Positions 25,395 through 37,873 of a DNA stretch of 64,000 bases are shown one piece after another. The stretch's first letter is position 1; each line of letters begins with the position of its first letter. This DNA is from Sordaria brevicollis. Taxonomy: Eukaryota; Ascomycota; Sordariomycetes; Sordariales; Sordariaceae. Below the pieces are notes generated by a model, which ran no database searches, was not told where the DNA came from, and saw nothing but the letters and a program-made list of their open reading frames with translations. A program made the translations under genes and the position numbers. The stretch covers positions 806,001 through 870,000 of the forward strand of contig JAUTDP010000010.1 of assembly GCA_033439795.1 (NCBI GenBank). The letters run 5' to 3'.

Positions 25395-26912
25395 TGGAAT
25401 GGCCTCGATCGTTGACTGGACTGGGTCGGCTCAGGCCGTCTACATAAGTCTGGATTTCAAGCAAGGTTCCGGTGAAGTTATTCATGAGAGGAAGGGAGCT
25501 GCCGGCCCAGTTGGGAAGGGTAGAGGAATATCGGATATGGTCAATGGCATAGGGATATATGCTGGGATGGGTTCGTAATTTTGTTTCTGGGGAAATGTTC
25601 TCAGATGATTTGTTCTTCGTCATCCTCGGGAGTAAGACTGATGATACGGGAAGAGGCTGGGGGAAACGGAGTTATTACAGCATGGTACTTGCTGGAACAG
25701 GCGTCGCGGGTTATCTTATTGTTTGTCATCTTTGTGGATTTTATGATTTCTATATCCCATTTCCATTTCCATTTCCCTTTAACCGAGCGCACCTCAGATG
25801 AGAAGAGACGGGAGTTAGAGATCTGGGTAGACAGACAGACACTTGACGGTTGCTACTGGTAGAGGGCAGAGGCACGAACAATATACAGAATCATATGATG
25901 AAGAGGGAATACGCTTGAATGAGAGAAATGAATTCAAATATTTGAATATTGACTACACGAATGGCTTAAGATTCTCTGATCTCATCGGCTAGAGGTAGAG
26001 GTATCATTAAGACATGAGGTCGGTTAGCAAGACAGCCCCAGATGAAATGGAGGGAATCTCCAGCAACGCGCTAACGTCAGGAACGCCCGGTTCAGGTAGG
26101 GGATGCCCTGTGCTGATGTCGGTACCTAGAACGTTAGGAAGCTGCCACCGCTGCCGTTCCTGCTGCGAAGCGGTTAGCCCGCACGGGTCAGCTGGGCTGC
26201 ATCATTGAAACACAGGGCAACAGGTCCCCACTATTGGGGTGGAATGCCTCTACTACACCAAACACAATGAAGCAATGGACGAGGGCGGGAACGGAACCTC
26301 TCCATCGTTTCAATCTCCATGCCTTCCACTCATCCCACTCGCAAACTGCCTTGCCCGAGCCGCAAACATCCCATCTGCAACACAGACCAGGCACTCACTA
26401 ATTGTACCACCACCAGTCTTGTCGCCCATTCACCAACACCTTTCCATCCGACGACTGACACCTCTTGATAGATATACGGTCACAAAGACTAGCCGGCGAC
26501 TACGATATAGTGCTCGGCTAAATACCATAAAGAAGAATAACGGAGCAGCTGGAAGAAGGGCCAACCAACGACCACCGCCGCTGCCAGCATTACTCTACAA
26601 GACCTACCCATCCGAGTTCCTTCGTTTCGACACTATATACCGAAATATCCTACTATCCTTTGTTTCTAATCGGCGCTTACACCGAACCTCTCCCGCCGTA
26701 TACTGCCAAAGAACAACAAAGTGGTTGCCGGGCGATGCCGCCAAGCTGAGCTTCCGATCGACCGTCATCAGCCCGCCAATCGTTCCGCTGCCCGCCGCTC
26801 GATACCATCATCTACATACCTACAGCCGCATTATCTACACAACAGCTGCCTCGGGGCCTCTTGATGGCAGGGCCGTGAGCTCGCACAAACCACAACAGCA
26901 GTAACAGCAGCA
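25395..26912. other. Intergenic between pkac-2 and the Rab GAP gene
   Basis: Holds the pkac-2 3' UTR and the Rab GAP leader. The segment from about 26240 is CA-rich, a typical fungal 5' UTR texture, and keeps a 221-codon frame open until 8 bp before the Rab GAP start codon. No independent gene is recognised. Confidence 0.5.
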
Positions 26913-29900
26913 ATGTTGAACCTCTCGAGCTTTGTGCAAAAGGCACAACAGTTGCTGGATCCCACCCAGGGCCTGAACCTGACCGATTCCGACAAGAACC
27001 CGTCCAAGGCCTCCCTCTTCCAGAGCCAATTTCGGCTGCCCGACTCCCAACACCCGCTTTACGAGATCACAGCCGAGCTCACCATCCCACCTTCGAACGT
27101 GACGCAGGGCGGCAAGAACGACCAAGATAGGGGCTTTCACTACGCCGGGAAATTGCACCTTTCTGAGGCCTACCTCTGCTTCTCGACCACGCCTTCGAGC
27201 TTCCTCCAGTCAGCTAGCACCTCAACCTCTTCGGCGTTTACCGGCCAGACTCACGGCGGAGGACCTAGTGGCAATGGGTTTACTTTCCCGCTAAGCTCTA
27301 TCCGTAGGGTAGAGCGCCTCCACAGCCAGAACTTCCAGGTAGGATATATCATCATCGTCATCATCATCCCTGCAATATTAGCAAACAACGGGTGCCGGGA
27401 CTATATGTGCGGGGTGGAGTGCTGACATGGGATGACAATAACTAGTTTGCTCTCGCGATAACAACATGGAACGGAATCGGCCAGGATGCCCCCAAAGATC
27501 TCAAGGACAGGAAAGAAGTACGGGAACAGCGGATAACGATTCAGCTTGCCGGCACACGGGTAGCATGCGAGCGCTTCTGCGATGGTCTCAAGAAGGGGCT
27601 CCGCGCGGCCGTGGGAAATGTTGGCAAGCTGAAGAAGGTCATTGGAGAGTGCTACTCAGAATACCTGCTTCGACCTGAGGAACAAAAGGGCGTCAACCCG
27701 CCCGACGCAGGGCTCGGAATGCTCTTCCGGTATCCTGGTGATCCCAAGAAGCTGCGAGACCGAGCAAAGATGCGCCTGTGGGCCGAATACCTCCGCGACA
27801 ATGGTCGGAACGTAACCTTGATTCGCCAACCTACCTTCCACAAGCTCATCAGAGTCGGCCTGCCAAACAGGCTAAGAGGCGAAATATGGGAGCTGACTTC
27901 AGGCTCCATCTATCTGCGATTAGAGAACCCGACGTTGTATGCCGATACGCTCGCCAAACACTCGGGGAAAGAGTCGCTAGCCATCGACGAGATCGAAAAG
28001 GACCTGAACCGAAGTCTTCCGGAATACCCGGGGTTCCAGAGTGAGGAAGGTATCGGCCGGTTGCGGCGGGTGCTTACCGCTTACAGCTGGGTCAACGCCG
28101 ACGTCGGTTATTGCCAGGCCATGAACATTGTCGTCGCCGCTCTGCTTATCTACATGTCGGAAGCTCAGGCCTTCTTCCTCTTGTCGACTCTTTGTGACCG
28201 ACTGGTTCCCGGATACTACTCCACCACCATGTATGGTACACTCCTGGATCAAAAGGTGTTCGAGTCCCTTGTGGAGAGGACCATGCCCATCTTGTGGGAA
28301 CATTTGGTAAAATGCGATGTGCAGCTTTCGGTGGTCTCTCTTCCATGGTTCCTGTCACTATACATCAACTCTATGCCCTTGGTCTTCGCCTTTAGAGTTT
28401 TGGATGTCTTCTTCGTCGAAGGTCCCAAGGTTCTGTTCCAGGTTGGCCTGGCCATTCTCAGGATAAACGGCGAGGAGCTGCTGGATGCCACGGATGACGG
28501 TGCCTTCATCTCGGTACTAAAGAACTATTTTGCCCGGTTGGACGAGTCGGCGCATCCCAAGTCGGAAAATCCAAAGCTGAGAGCGGTTACCAAGTTCCAG
28601 GAGTTGATGGTGGTAGCATTCAAGGAGTTCTCGGGCATCACACACAGCACGATTACAGAGCTTCGCCTAAAGAACAAGGACGCCGTTCTGAACAACATTG
28701 AGAGCTTTGCCAAGCGCACGGCCATCCGAAATCTGGGACCGGAAAGCAAGCTTCTCAGCACCGATGAGCTCGGTGCAGTATATGACAGGTTTTATGGTGT
28801 GCTGTACGAAAGACAGCAACGGGATCTCATCATCAAGCAGGAAGAAGCAAGGAGAGCCAAGAGCAACCGGATATCGAGAATCGGCCAAGTGGTAGATGAG
28901 GGAAATGTCGAAAAGGGGCGAGTAGGATTAGGTCCGAGCACGAGTCTGATGGATTACGATGCTTTCCGAGAGTTCCTCGCCGGTATCGCTAAGTGGGCCG
29001 TCTCGGATTCTCCCACTCAGTCTCGCCGCGATACCGGTTCTAGCAACGGGGGAGGTTTCTACAACAGCTTCCGGAAGAACGAGTCATCTGTGTCTCCTTG
29101 GGGCAACGGTCCGGAACCAGCAGACCACGAGTTTCTCCGAAGGCTGTTCAGGAAGTGGGACTTTGATTCCAGCTCCGCGCTCACCCTACAGAACGTTGTT
29201 ACGGGCCTGGCGCGCATCAAAGGCAAGCGGGATATCATGGGAACGATTAACTACTTCTTTGAACTGCATGACGATGATGGGGACGGCAAGGTTGATCGGG
29301 AAGGCATATTGCGCATGTCCGAGGCTTTGCTCTTCCTGTCCCGTCGGGGATTGGAGGGCACGCTGGACCGTCCAACAGCACCCAACGGCATGATGACTGA
29401 GGGCGGCATGGTGACACCCGGGCATGAGGTTCCCGACCAGTCTATTAACGAGAGGTTCCTCGGGAGCGTCAGTGCGTTCATCAGGAGATGCTTCGAGTAC
29501 GCGGACCCAGACCATCCCAACAACCAAAACACTCAGCAAGAGCAGCAGACACAGACGACATCTCGTCAGGAAGACAACCTCATCTCCATCGATGATGACG
29601 ATGCTGCGCAAGGGCTCGCAGACCCAGATGCCTTCGCCATCGGCGACGATGACGATGACTTTGACGACGAAGAGAACGATGACGATCTTCTGGGCCTGGA
29701 ATCCCCAACCGCCAGCCCTCGCATGGCCAAGCGTCCCGACACCGCCACCCCATCAAGCCTGCAACCGCCCTCCTCTCTGCACCTCGACCCATCCACTGCT
29801 CCTTCCTCCATTTCAAATCCCAACGACGAAGACCAGCGCCGCCGCGTCTCGCGCCAACAATCAGAAAAAGCCAACATCGCCCTCGACCCCAACAACCCTC

Positions 29901-30604
29901 TACACATCACCCTGCCCACCTTCCGCATGGTCGTCCTCGCCGACGAGCTCCTTGAGCAATTCTTTGAGTCCTCATTCCCTTGCTCCTTCCATCTCGTCGA
30001 GGGAATCAACATGTCCACCGGCGGCTCCTCATCCACTTCCGGTGCATCATCCGGCTACGGCGGTCTAGGCAACACCTTTTCCAACATCGGCTTCTTTGGC
30101 GCTGGTGCCGCTGGCAACAATGCCCAACAAGGTGCCGGAGCGGGACGCGGCCTAAGAGGTGTACTGGACAATATCGTCACGGACGGAATGCGTGTTGCCG
30201 CCGAAGTCCGCAGAAGAATGGAGGAGGCACAGAGGGAATTGGAAAAGAATGCGTTACCTGGACAGCAAGGACGCCCAGGAGCGAACCGGAATGGCGGTGA
30301 TGATGAAGATGATGATGAGGATGATGGTGGTCCTGTTGAGGGGTTGTCGCTTGGTGGTGGTCATAACAGTGGTAGTGCTGCTGGGGGGTCAGCTGCGGGA
30401 AGTGTCATGGACGGAAGAAGGGGTAGTGGCCAGGTTAGGAGTTCGGATAGGGATTTGTTGACGGGGGCGGATGCGGAGGCTAGTGATCCTACTGCTGAGG
30501 TTTCTCAGGTGCAGCAAGGCAGTGGTGTGCCAGGTGGAAGTGGTAATGGGGCTGGCAGTAGTAGTGTGCCGGCGAAGGTGGTGGGCGTCGAGTTTGACGG
30601 TTAG
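26913..30604 (+). CDS. GRAM-TBC-EF-hand Rab GTPase-activating protein (Mdr1/Gyp2-like)
   Basis: Predicted GAP for Rab GTPases in membrane traffic. Exons 26913-27338 and 27446-30604 join in phase (GTAGGA...ACTAG) to give 1,194 residues. The N-terminal 175 residues resemble a GRAM domain (HYAGKLHLSEAYLCFSTTPSS, then QNFQ/FALAITTWNGIG across the splice). The TBC domain begins at GLPNRLRGEIWELTSG (near 280). It has the arginine finger in IEKDLNRSLPEY (near 330) and the glutamine finger in DVGYCQAMNIVVAALL, so it should be catalytically competent. An EF-hand-like loop, DDDGDGKVDREGIL, lies near residue 750, with a weaker partner before it (WDFDSSSALTLQNVVTGL). The C-terminal third is acidic and low-complexity (runs of D and E, then G/S/A), with one conserved-looking block, HITLPTFRMVVLADELLEQFFE. 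Domain order matches fungal Mdr1/Gyp2 and animal TBC1D8/9. Confidence 0.92.
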
Positions 30605-31137
30605 GAATCGTTGGTTAAGGACGTCAGTTGAACTGGGAGGGATCACCACCGAACTATCACCAATATTCAACTAGAGCCGTTTCTTTGGGGTTTCTTTTGC
30701 ACTGTTGAGGCATCTTAGAGGTATATTTACTGTGGTGAAGGGCGTAGCTGTTTTTTGGTTTTCTTATTCTAGGTTTCACAGATTTAGGGAGTTGGTTCAT
30801 TGCGTCTTTTGGTTTGTGTAACTGGTTAGGGGGTCAATATTTTCAAGGTCTTGTCTACCTAAGCATCTGTTAGTTCCAAGTTAAACCATATCAGTACAGT
30901 GACCACATCCATCTTATGTCGTGAGTATCAGTTGGCTTCTTCAACTCATCTTACAATAGCAGCATACTGCTTACAGCCACCCTTGATCACAAGCCAGCAT
31001 GAAATGGGAACCGTTGCGTAGAACCAGAAAAACAAAAATGGTATATTCATTTCACGCCATTCTAAGCACACCAAAAGATTCGCTTCTATATAATGCCCTT
31101 TCTTCTCTTTTCTCTTCCCTTCATCCAAACTCTACAT
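30605..31137. other. Convergent 3' flanks of the Rab GAP and methylcitrate dehydratase genes
   Basis: About 530 bp between two stop codons of converging genes. T-rich stretches near 30680-30790 fit a 3' UTR. Nothing else is seen. Confidence 0.55.
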
Positions 31138-33006
31138 TTACTGAACAAACTCGCTCTTCTCGTTGACATAAAGGTCAACGTACTCATCAACAGACATGGC
31201 CTCGAGCTCCTTGGGGTTGGTGCCAAGGGCAACGAGCTTCTCAACCTTGTCGGCGCTGAAGTGGGGCTCCAAGTGGCGCTTGTACTTGGCGAGAATGTGA
31301 GGCTTGGCCTCCTCGCGACGGAGGCGGTGGCCGAGGGGAGCCTCGACAACGACCTCATCGAGGAAGGTGCCGTCGTTGAGCTCGACGGTGAGACCGTTGG
31401 AGATGGTGCGAAGAGCAGGGTCGTGGTAGTCAGCGGTGAACTGGGGGTCCTCGACGCACTTGATCTTCTTGCGGAGCGACTCGACGAGCTCAGAGGTGGC
31501 GGCCTCGGAACCGTCGGTGTAGTCGCCGGCGGTCAGGCGGCCGAAGGTGAGCATGACGGAGCACATGTACTGGATGCAGTGGTCGCGGTCGGCAAAGTTG
31601 TCCATGGGCTTGAACTGCTTGTCGATGATGCGGATGCAGGCCTCGTGAGTGCGGATGGTCACCTCCTTGATGTCGGCGGCCGACTTGCCCATGGCCTTGA
31701 GTTGGGCGTGGATCTTCTCAGAGGCCTCGACGGCGGTCTGGGAGTGGAACTCGGCGGGGTAGGAGACCTTGAAGAGAACGTTCTCCATAACGTAGCTGCC
31801 GTAGGGGCGCTGGAACTCAAACTTCTTGCCCTTGAAGAGGACGTCGTAGAAACCCCAGACGGGAGCGGAGAGGACAGTGGGGACACCGGGCTCGCCCTTG
31901 AGGACCTTGAGGGCGAGGTTGACGGCGCGCTGGCAGGCGTCACCGGCAGCCCAGGACTTGCGGGACATGGTGTTGGGGGAGTGGCGGTAGGTGCGGAGGG
32001 ACTGGCCGTCAACCCAGGCCTGGGTGATGGCGTCGGCGGTCTGCTTCTCGTTGAGGCCGAGCATCTTGGAGACGACGGCGGTGGAGGCAACCTTGACGAG
32101 GACGACGTGGTCGAGACCGACCTTGTTGTACGAGTTGAGGAGAGCAAGGCAGCCCTGGATCTCGTGGGCCTTGATCATGCCCTCGAGAACATCGCGGATG
32201 GTGAACTGCTTGCCGTTGGCGAGGTTGCCGCCGGCCTTGTTGGTGCGGGTGATCCAGTCGGCGACGGCGAGGATGGCGCCAAGGTTGTCAGAGGGATGGC
32301 CCCACTCGGCAGCGAGCCAGCAGTCGTTGTAGTCGAGCCAGCGGATCATGGCACCAATGTTGAAGGCGGCATTGATGGGGTCGAGCTGGTAGGGAGTACC
32401 GGGGACCTTGGGGCCGTTGGGAACAACGGTGCCGGGGACGGTAGGACCGAGGAGCTTGGTGCACTCCTTGAAGCGGAGGCCCTCAAGACCGCAGCCGAGG
32501 GTGTCAAGGAAGACCCAACGGGCAGTGTCGAACTGTTAGGCATTGGCGGTTAGCATGTTGATGTTTTGAATATTGGGGTAGCTTTCATCCGATGTCTCAC
32601 AGCTAGTTCATCTCATAGCTCGGCAGCCCGAGTCAATTGACTCGTGAGGCCTTTTAAGATGAATTGACCGGATGAGACGGAAGATGAGAAGACAGCCACT
32701 TACAGCAAGGTCAGAGTCAATGTTCTTGTTCAGGACATAGTCGGCAATGTCAGTGATCTCGGGATCGTAGCCCTTGTGGTGGGCGGGCATGGGGGTGGTG
32801 CCCGGGGCGGCAGTCTGAAGGGAAGCCATGGTAGAGAAGCTGCTGGTGCGGGTGTTGGGGAGAGCAGAAGGGGAAGTGGAGGGAGAGTTGTTAAGTCTGA
32901 AGGCAGACTGGAGACCGGCGGATCTGGTGCAGTTAATGTTGCTAATACGCTGGGATAGGCGCACTTGCTTGGACGCCTGGCGGAGACCGCGGTTGACAGC
33001 AGACAT
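31138..33006 (-). CDS. 2-methylcitrate dehydratase, mitochondrial (PrpD family)
   Basis: Dehydrates 2-methylcitrate to 2-methyl-cis-aconitate in the methylcitrate cycle that clears propionyl-CoA. Exons 33006-32704 and 32532-31138 (GTAAGT...TAACAG) give 565 residues. The first 60 residues are rich in R, S and N and nearly free of acids (MSAVNRGLRQASKQVRLSQR...), a mitochondrial presequence. A second in-frame Met (MASLQTAAPG, residue 60) sits at its end. PrpD blocks follow: FDTARWVFLDTLGCGLEGL, AAFNIGAMIRWLDYNDCWLAAEWGHPSDNLGAI, GNLANGKQFTIRDVLEGMIKAHEIQG and SWAAGDACQRAVNLALKV. The C-terminus is intact (VDLYVNEKSEFVQ). Codon use is strongly C-biased, so its antisense strand is open for 486 codons by coincidence. 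Yeast Pdh1 is the better known homologue. Confidence 0.94.
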
Positions 33007-34816
33007 TATGGTGTTTTATGTAAGGAAGAAGAAGATGATGGAGGAGAAGAAAGAAGGGAAGAGTGATGAGGTGGCCCGGAACAAAAGAGAACGACAACTC
33101 ACAGCCAAGAGAGTAGTTATGTATTCTTTTTTTCTGGCTCGGCTTAACAGACTGTACTGTACCTGCTCGGCCTGGGGACACTTGGCGCGGGGTTGACTAG
33201 CACTCCAACTCGGTTCGACCGTGGCCGCCGTCGCTCGGACGGAAGAGCTTGAATTGGTCCAACACCTGTGTTTTACCGCGGTCTGCCGAAACTCTTCTCC
33301 CCACATTCGGTCGGGCGCGCCTGGTGACTGGCTGAGGAGGTGTCGGTGCTGGCCAGTGTTACATCTTGTGATCGTTGTTGCAAGAGGAAGGCCTGGAAGG
33401 GAAGATGCCACTAAGCCCAGAGAGGCATCTCAATACGACAGCAACGGCTTCCCCTTTCACCGTCCGCCCATTGAGAAAGGATCAGCCGGGTTATGTAAGA
33501 TGGCAGGACGGCTGAAAGGGCATTGACGACTGGTGAGCCTCATCACGAGCCTCGTTGGAGATTATTCGGCGTTGATGTTTTTGTTGTGTGGGTATCCATC
33601 GAGGTTCTCATGATGTTTTCTGTTTGTCAATGTTTTCACGCAGACAGAAAGACGGGAAAACAGAGACCCAGCAAAAGAGAAAACCCCCATTTTCTCCTCA
33701 CATGCAACAAAATTGCCCTTTCCCCTCACCTTTTCTCCTCCTCCACAATCTAGTTGACATGTAAGGAACTACATCATCCTCCACCTTTCAAAAACACGGG
33801 GCCCCTCCCTTTTTTGCCATTCATCTCTTTTCTCCATATGTTAATGACGTTTTGCGCGTCTGGCGTCTTGCGCAAGCCAAGCAAAAAAGAACCCCATTTC
33901 CCCCAAGGTTGTTCCCCTTTCTGCCCACACTTTCGTTTTCTGCCAAAACGCCGCGCGACAGACAGACTCCTCCAGGGACTCCTCTTCCCCACGATATTTT
34001 GCATGTGTTTTTGCGGGCAGCCCGCGGTCGCAGGCTGTCAAACCTGTCAATACGAGTCATATTCCTTGCTTTCCCGCTTGCTTGGAATGGCGATGTGGAG
34101 GGAACAGACGCGTTCAGTCTCCAGTATCTCCAGCATTTTCGAGCGGCACACACAGGGGCACTGCCTGCAATCTGTCACAGTTGAAAAAGAGGGGGAATTC
34201 CACCACCGAGTCCACACAATGTCCAGTTTGTCCACACTTGTCAGCAAGACTGGACTTTCCCCAGGCTTTAACCCCAACCGGTGGCCCATCTCCGCTCGTC
34301 TTGGCCAAGTGATGCACGGGCGATATCCCTACTTGACTCCATTCCCATCTCCGCCCCCGTGGTAATCAACGACTCCATTCGAACTCCAGCAGCTCCAGTG
34401 TGGACTGTGGCTCCAGTCCCGTGGCGGGCCTGGGCGAGGGCGGAGACTGTACGGGGCCGAAGACGGAGCCGGCTGTTAGTCTCGGCGTTTCTTGTCCAGC
34501 ATGTGTGTGATAAGATCACACACTTGTACGTATCAAGATGGGATACTACGGAGAGAGAGACGGATGGCTGGATGGCTAGTCTCGGCAAGGAGGTGCGTGA
34601 TAGCAGAGGTTACGTAGCCCTCGGGACTTTGGAGTTTGCCATTCGGTTGATGGGAAGTTGGGATGCCCCTGGTCCGAGCGGTCATCAGTGCCACTGTCTG
34701 GTGGACAGCAGGCAAGGTCATGATGTTTGACGAGCATCGCACAAGGCAGGTTGGAAAACCAACAACAAGCAAAAGGGTGGTGATATTCTCTAGGTAATAC
34801 CTATGAGAAGGCCAGC
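33007..34816. other. Intergenic, 1.8 kb, no gene seen
   Basis: Begins with the promoter and leader of the methylcitrate dehydratase gene. A 203-codon frame (33754-34365, plus) has no recognisable domain and no biased codon use. Confidence 0.5.
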
Positions 34817-36931
34817 TTAACGCTTTGCTGCATCTTTGACCGCCCCCTTCGCCATGGCTTCACATACTCGCCAGGCCGCCACGATCCGTTGTCTCTCGCT
34901 CTTTCGCAGCTTTACATACTCTTCCTCTCCTTGAGCCAGGCGCGCCATGACGATCTGAGCATCGATATCTGTCTTGCCTAGCTTCTCAAGCTCTCGGTAG
35001 AAACCAAGAAAGATGAAGCCAGGCGCTTCGAGAGCGCCTGCTGTTGGCTTTATTACCAGGTCGCCGATGCCTTGGCCAAATCCCTTGAGAAACCCAACGG
35101 TTCCCTCCTCGCGCGCGCCTGCGATGGGTCTGGTGAAAACACCGGAGAGTCCAACCCAAAGGTTTTGGCTGAGTTTCTAGTGATGTGGTAAGTGCCTCTC
35201 CTGCTAAAGTTGCTTGGACAAGAATGCGTAGCTCACTCGTCCTGCAGCAAGTATCCCGCTTTGCCAGCCATCAATGTCTCCCGATCTGATGCCGTAAGGA
35301 CGCCCATGGATCCGTGAGAAGTCCTTGGCCAGGATTTCTGTGATAACAATGGGCGAAATCTGGCTCAAGTGACCCAGAATGATGTTCCTCTGTACCCCTG
35401 AAACTGTATCGGGGTTGAGGTCCGGTCGTGGCTTTGAAAGCCTCCATCTTCTGGAGTGGTATCTAGACGGGGAAGCTGGTTACCGGCGGCAAGATCAGTA
35501 TGTTCAGGGGAGACCTACGGTTGCAGCTCCTCAATCTCCGAGGCTCCTCCAAGGACAACAGCCACTGCGCTGATAGGCGACAGAGGGACCGGTGTATACT
35601 TGGTCTTTGCCATCAGAGACGCAAGTTCCGCGCTCACGAGAGAGCAGGGCGGACAATCTTCAATCAGCCGCCTGTGCACGTTTATTGCTGTTTCTTCGAA
35701 CGAGCCAAAGGAGTATATGTGGTGCTCCCAGTCCTCGGGCTTGTCTCGTAAAGTTCGGGACCTAAAGTAAGTGGCGGGTATCTTCAACCGATGTCGTATG
35801 CCGACTGCGGTTAGGAAGTCTATCGGGTCAAGCTCCAGGATTTCTGTCCTGAACTTGTTGATTGTCTCACCTATTTCGCACCAGAGCATGATCTCCATGA
35901 CGCTGTACGTGAAGAGGTTGGCGAGGCTTCTCTTTGCTTCACAGATCTTGACGCATACAAGAGGATGAGGGAAACTTCGGGTTGGGCTCCAGGGCCATCT
36001 GCACCAACCAGACATTAGCTTTGACCTTTGTCAGGTTAAGAAGAGGAACAACTCACCTCGAAAGAACATGAACAGGCACACCCAACTTCTCCGCACAATG
36101 CAAATGCGCAAACTCCTTGTGGCAAGCCACAATCGCATCCGCAATAAAGGGTTTCCCACCACCATCACTCGCACCAAACGGGGTCACACAAGCCCTCCAT
36201 GAGTCCTCCAGCATCGCATACACCGACTCCTTCCACCTCTCCCTCTCGGCCGGCCCGCGCGATTTGATCCATTCCTGGGCCCCAAAGGCATCATAGTCTC
36301 CACATCCTACTCCTCCGTGTTGCTTGCACCGGCCGCCCAGGCTAAAGTACTCGAGCCGACACCCTTCCACTTGCGCTTGGTAATCTGGATGTGTGGCCAC
36401 GCGGATGTGATGCCCAAATTTGTCGCGCAGCCAGACGGCTACGGAGGTGAAGTGGCGGACGTCGTCAGCGAAGCCGATAGCTAGCATGACGATGTTTAGG
36501 CGGGTGCCTCGGCCAGAGGAGAGGAGTTCGGCAGAAAGCTGGTGCAGTTGTGACTGCTGGTGCTGCTGTTGTGACTGTGCTTTTGGCGTCGGCGTGGTCG
36601 ATCGCGGAGAGGCTGGTGCGTTGGTAGGGGTGGATATTCCGGAAATGGAAGACTCGGGGGTTCTTGCTCCCTGTCCTGCTGGTAGAGGTACGGGTACGTT
36701 GAGGCGTCTGTCGGGTGAGGTTCCTTGTTGTCTGGTGATGTTGAGTCGGACCTTGCCGTCGTTGCCGTACTAGAGCTTGAAGTCGAAGCCCATGCTGTCA
36801 AAGGAGAGACGGGTGCGGGCGGCTTCGGCGTCGATGCTCATGACTCTGGATTTGCCCTCGGCTGCTTCGCGGGCGAGGATGAGAGGGGATCGGGGACGTT
36901 GAAGGGGGCGGTCTGGTCGGAGAAGTGACAT
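34817..36931 (-). pseudogene. GT28-type (sterol glucosyltransferase-like) pseudogene with a stop codon and a deleted donor-binding core
   Basis: The frame starting at 36931 reads like the N-terminus of a fungal GT28 glycosyltransferase (MSLLRPDRPLQRPRSPLILA) but meets TAG at 36772-36770, codon 54; the same frame then continues open through the acceptor-binding half (MLAIGFADDVRHFTSVAVWLRD, then FIADAIVACHKEFAHLHCAEKLGVPVHVLSR). After an intron (36056-35999) follow PWSPTRSFPHPLVCVKICEAKRSLANLFTYSVMEIM and LKIPATYFRSRTLRDKPEDWEHHI. At that point an intact enzyme should have about 180 residues that bind UDP-sugar (GFGS to HHGGAGTT motifs). Here the sequence jumps to EETAINVHRRLIEDCPPC, which belongs after that region. 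The C-terminal fungal tail (NLWVGLSGVFTRPIAGAREEGTVG and onward) is still readable to a stop at 34819-34817 through at least two more introns. I infer a decaying gene; catalysis is very unlikely. Confidence 0.7.
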
Positions 36932-37873
36932 TTTTGTGAGGGGTCAGTGGTGTTTAGGTAATGTTGGTTATTAGGTAAGTCAGATGCGAGTCGAGGAGGC
37001 GGTAAAGCTGTTGAAGCTGGAATTGCGATGATGGCGATGGAGGATAATGGAATAACAACCTAGTACATAGAAAGTATGTCAAGTGACCAGGCAGCTCTAC
37101 ATCCCATCGCTCCTTCCTCAGGGGCGGCTGAACCACTCGAGCTTGCCCGTCGTACCTTGCCTCCCGCACCTTCCTTCTCTACCGCCGCCCTTCCCTCCCT
37201 GCCGGCCGGCGCACCTCCCGTACCTTCCCACCATCCCAACTAAAACTTTAAACCCAAGCATTTAAGGGCCCCAGTTGTACCCTCCTTTCAACATTACAAA
37301 ACCGCTTGGTCAGATGGCGCAGTGGTCTACCATTTGAGTCTTGGAAACTCGACCCAAAAAAAAAAGTCCGGATCGTGAAAACTGGCACATTGATGAGTAC
37401 ACATAAGAGGTCTCCAGTCCCTGCCAAAGTAGACGGTCTACCTTATGGTATCGGTATCGGGGAACGCTCCCGTCGGACAAAAAAAAGAGTCACTACGAGA
37501 CAAAAATAAGTGGTTCACCATCACCATCTGGACAGCGGAAAAACAATTTTTTTGCACATTTTTCTTTGTATTTTTGATTTAGGGCGTAAATGAGGAGATC
37601 GAAGGAGAAGGTGGTGCATTCGAGCCCGTCAGCCCTCTGTCGCGGTTATTGTCTTTTACTTTTTGAAAAAAAAAGGGTTTGGGAAAGCAGATCGAGAGGT
37701 GACACGTTCGAACCGTGGTCGGGAAAATCCTTCTTTTGCTTCAATTCAACGATCACTTTTTGAACTTATAATGTCTGACTAGGGTCATTCTCTCCAACCA
37801 CAACAACATTACTGTCGAGTTCAATCTCCCATCACCACCACACTTCGTTTCCCCCAGTGACACCCCAGAACAC
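36932..37873. other. Intergenic with Pol III-like sequence motifs
   Basis: No protein gene. From 37307 there is a tRNA-like A-box (TGGCGCAGTGG, 37315-37325) followed by a possible anticodon hairpin, several A and T runs, and a B-box-like GTTCGAACC near 37707. A complete cloverleaf cannot be drawn, so I do not call a tRNA (see findings). The rest is the 3' flank of the glutamate decarboxylase gene. Confidence 0.45.

Noticed and set aside
31093..32553. 486-codon open frame on the plus strand
   Set aside because: Exactly antisense to methylcitrate dehydratase; strong C-ending codon bias there leaves the opposite strand free of stops.
33754..34365. 203-codon frame between methylcitrate dehydratase and the GT28 relic
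   Set aside because: No domain, rich in F, P, C and S, competing frames on both strands.
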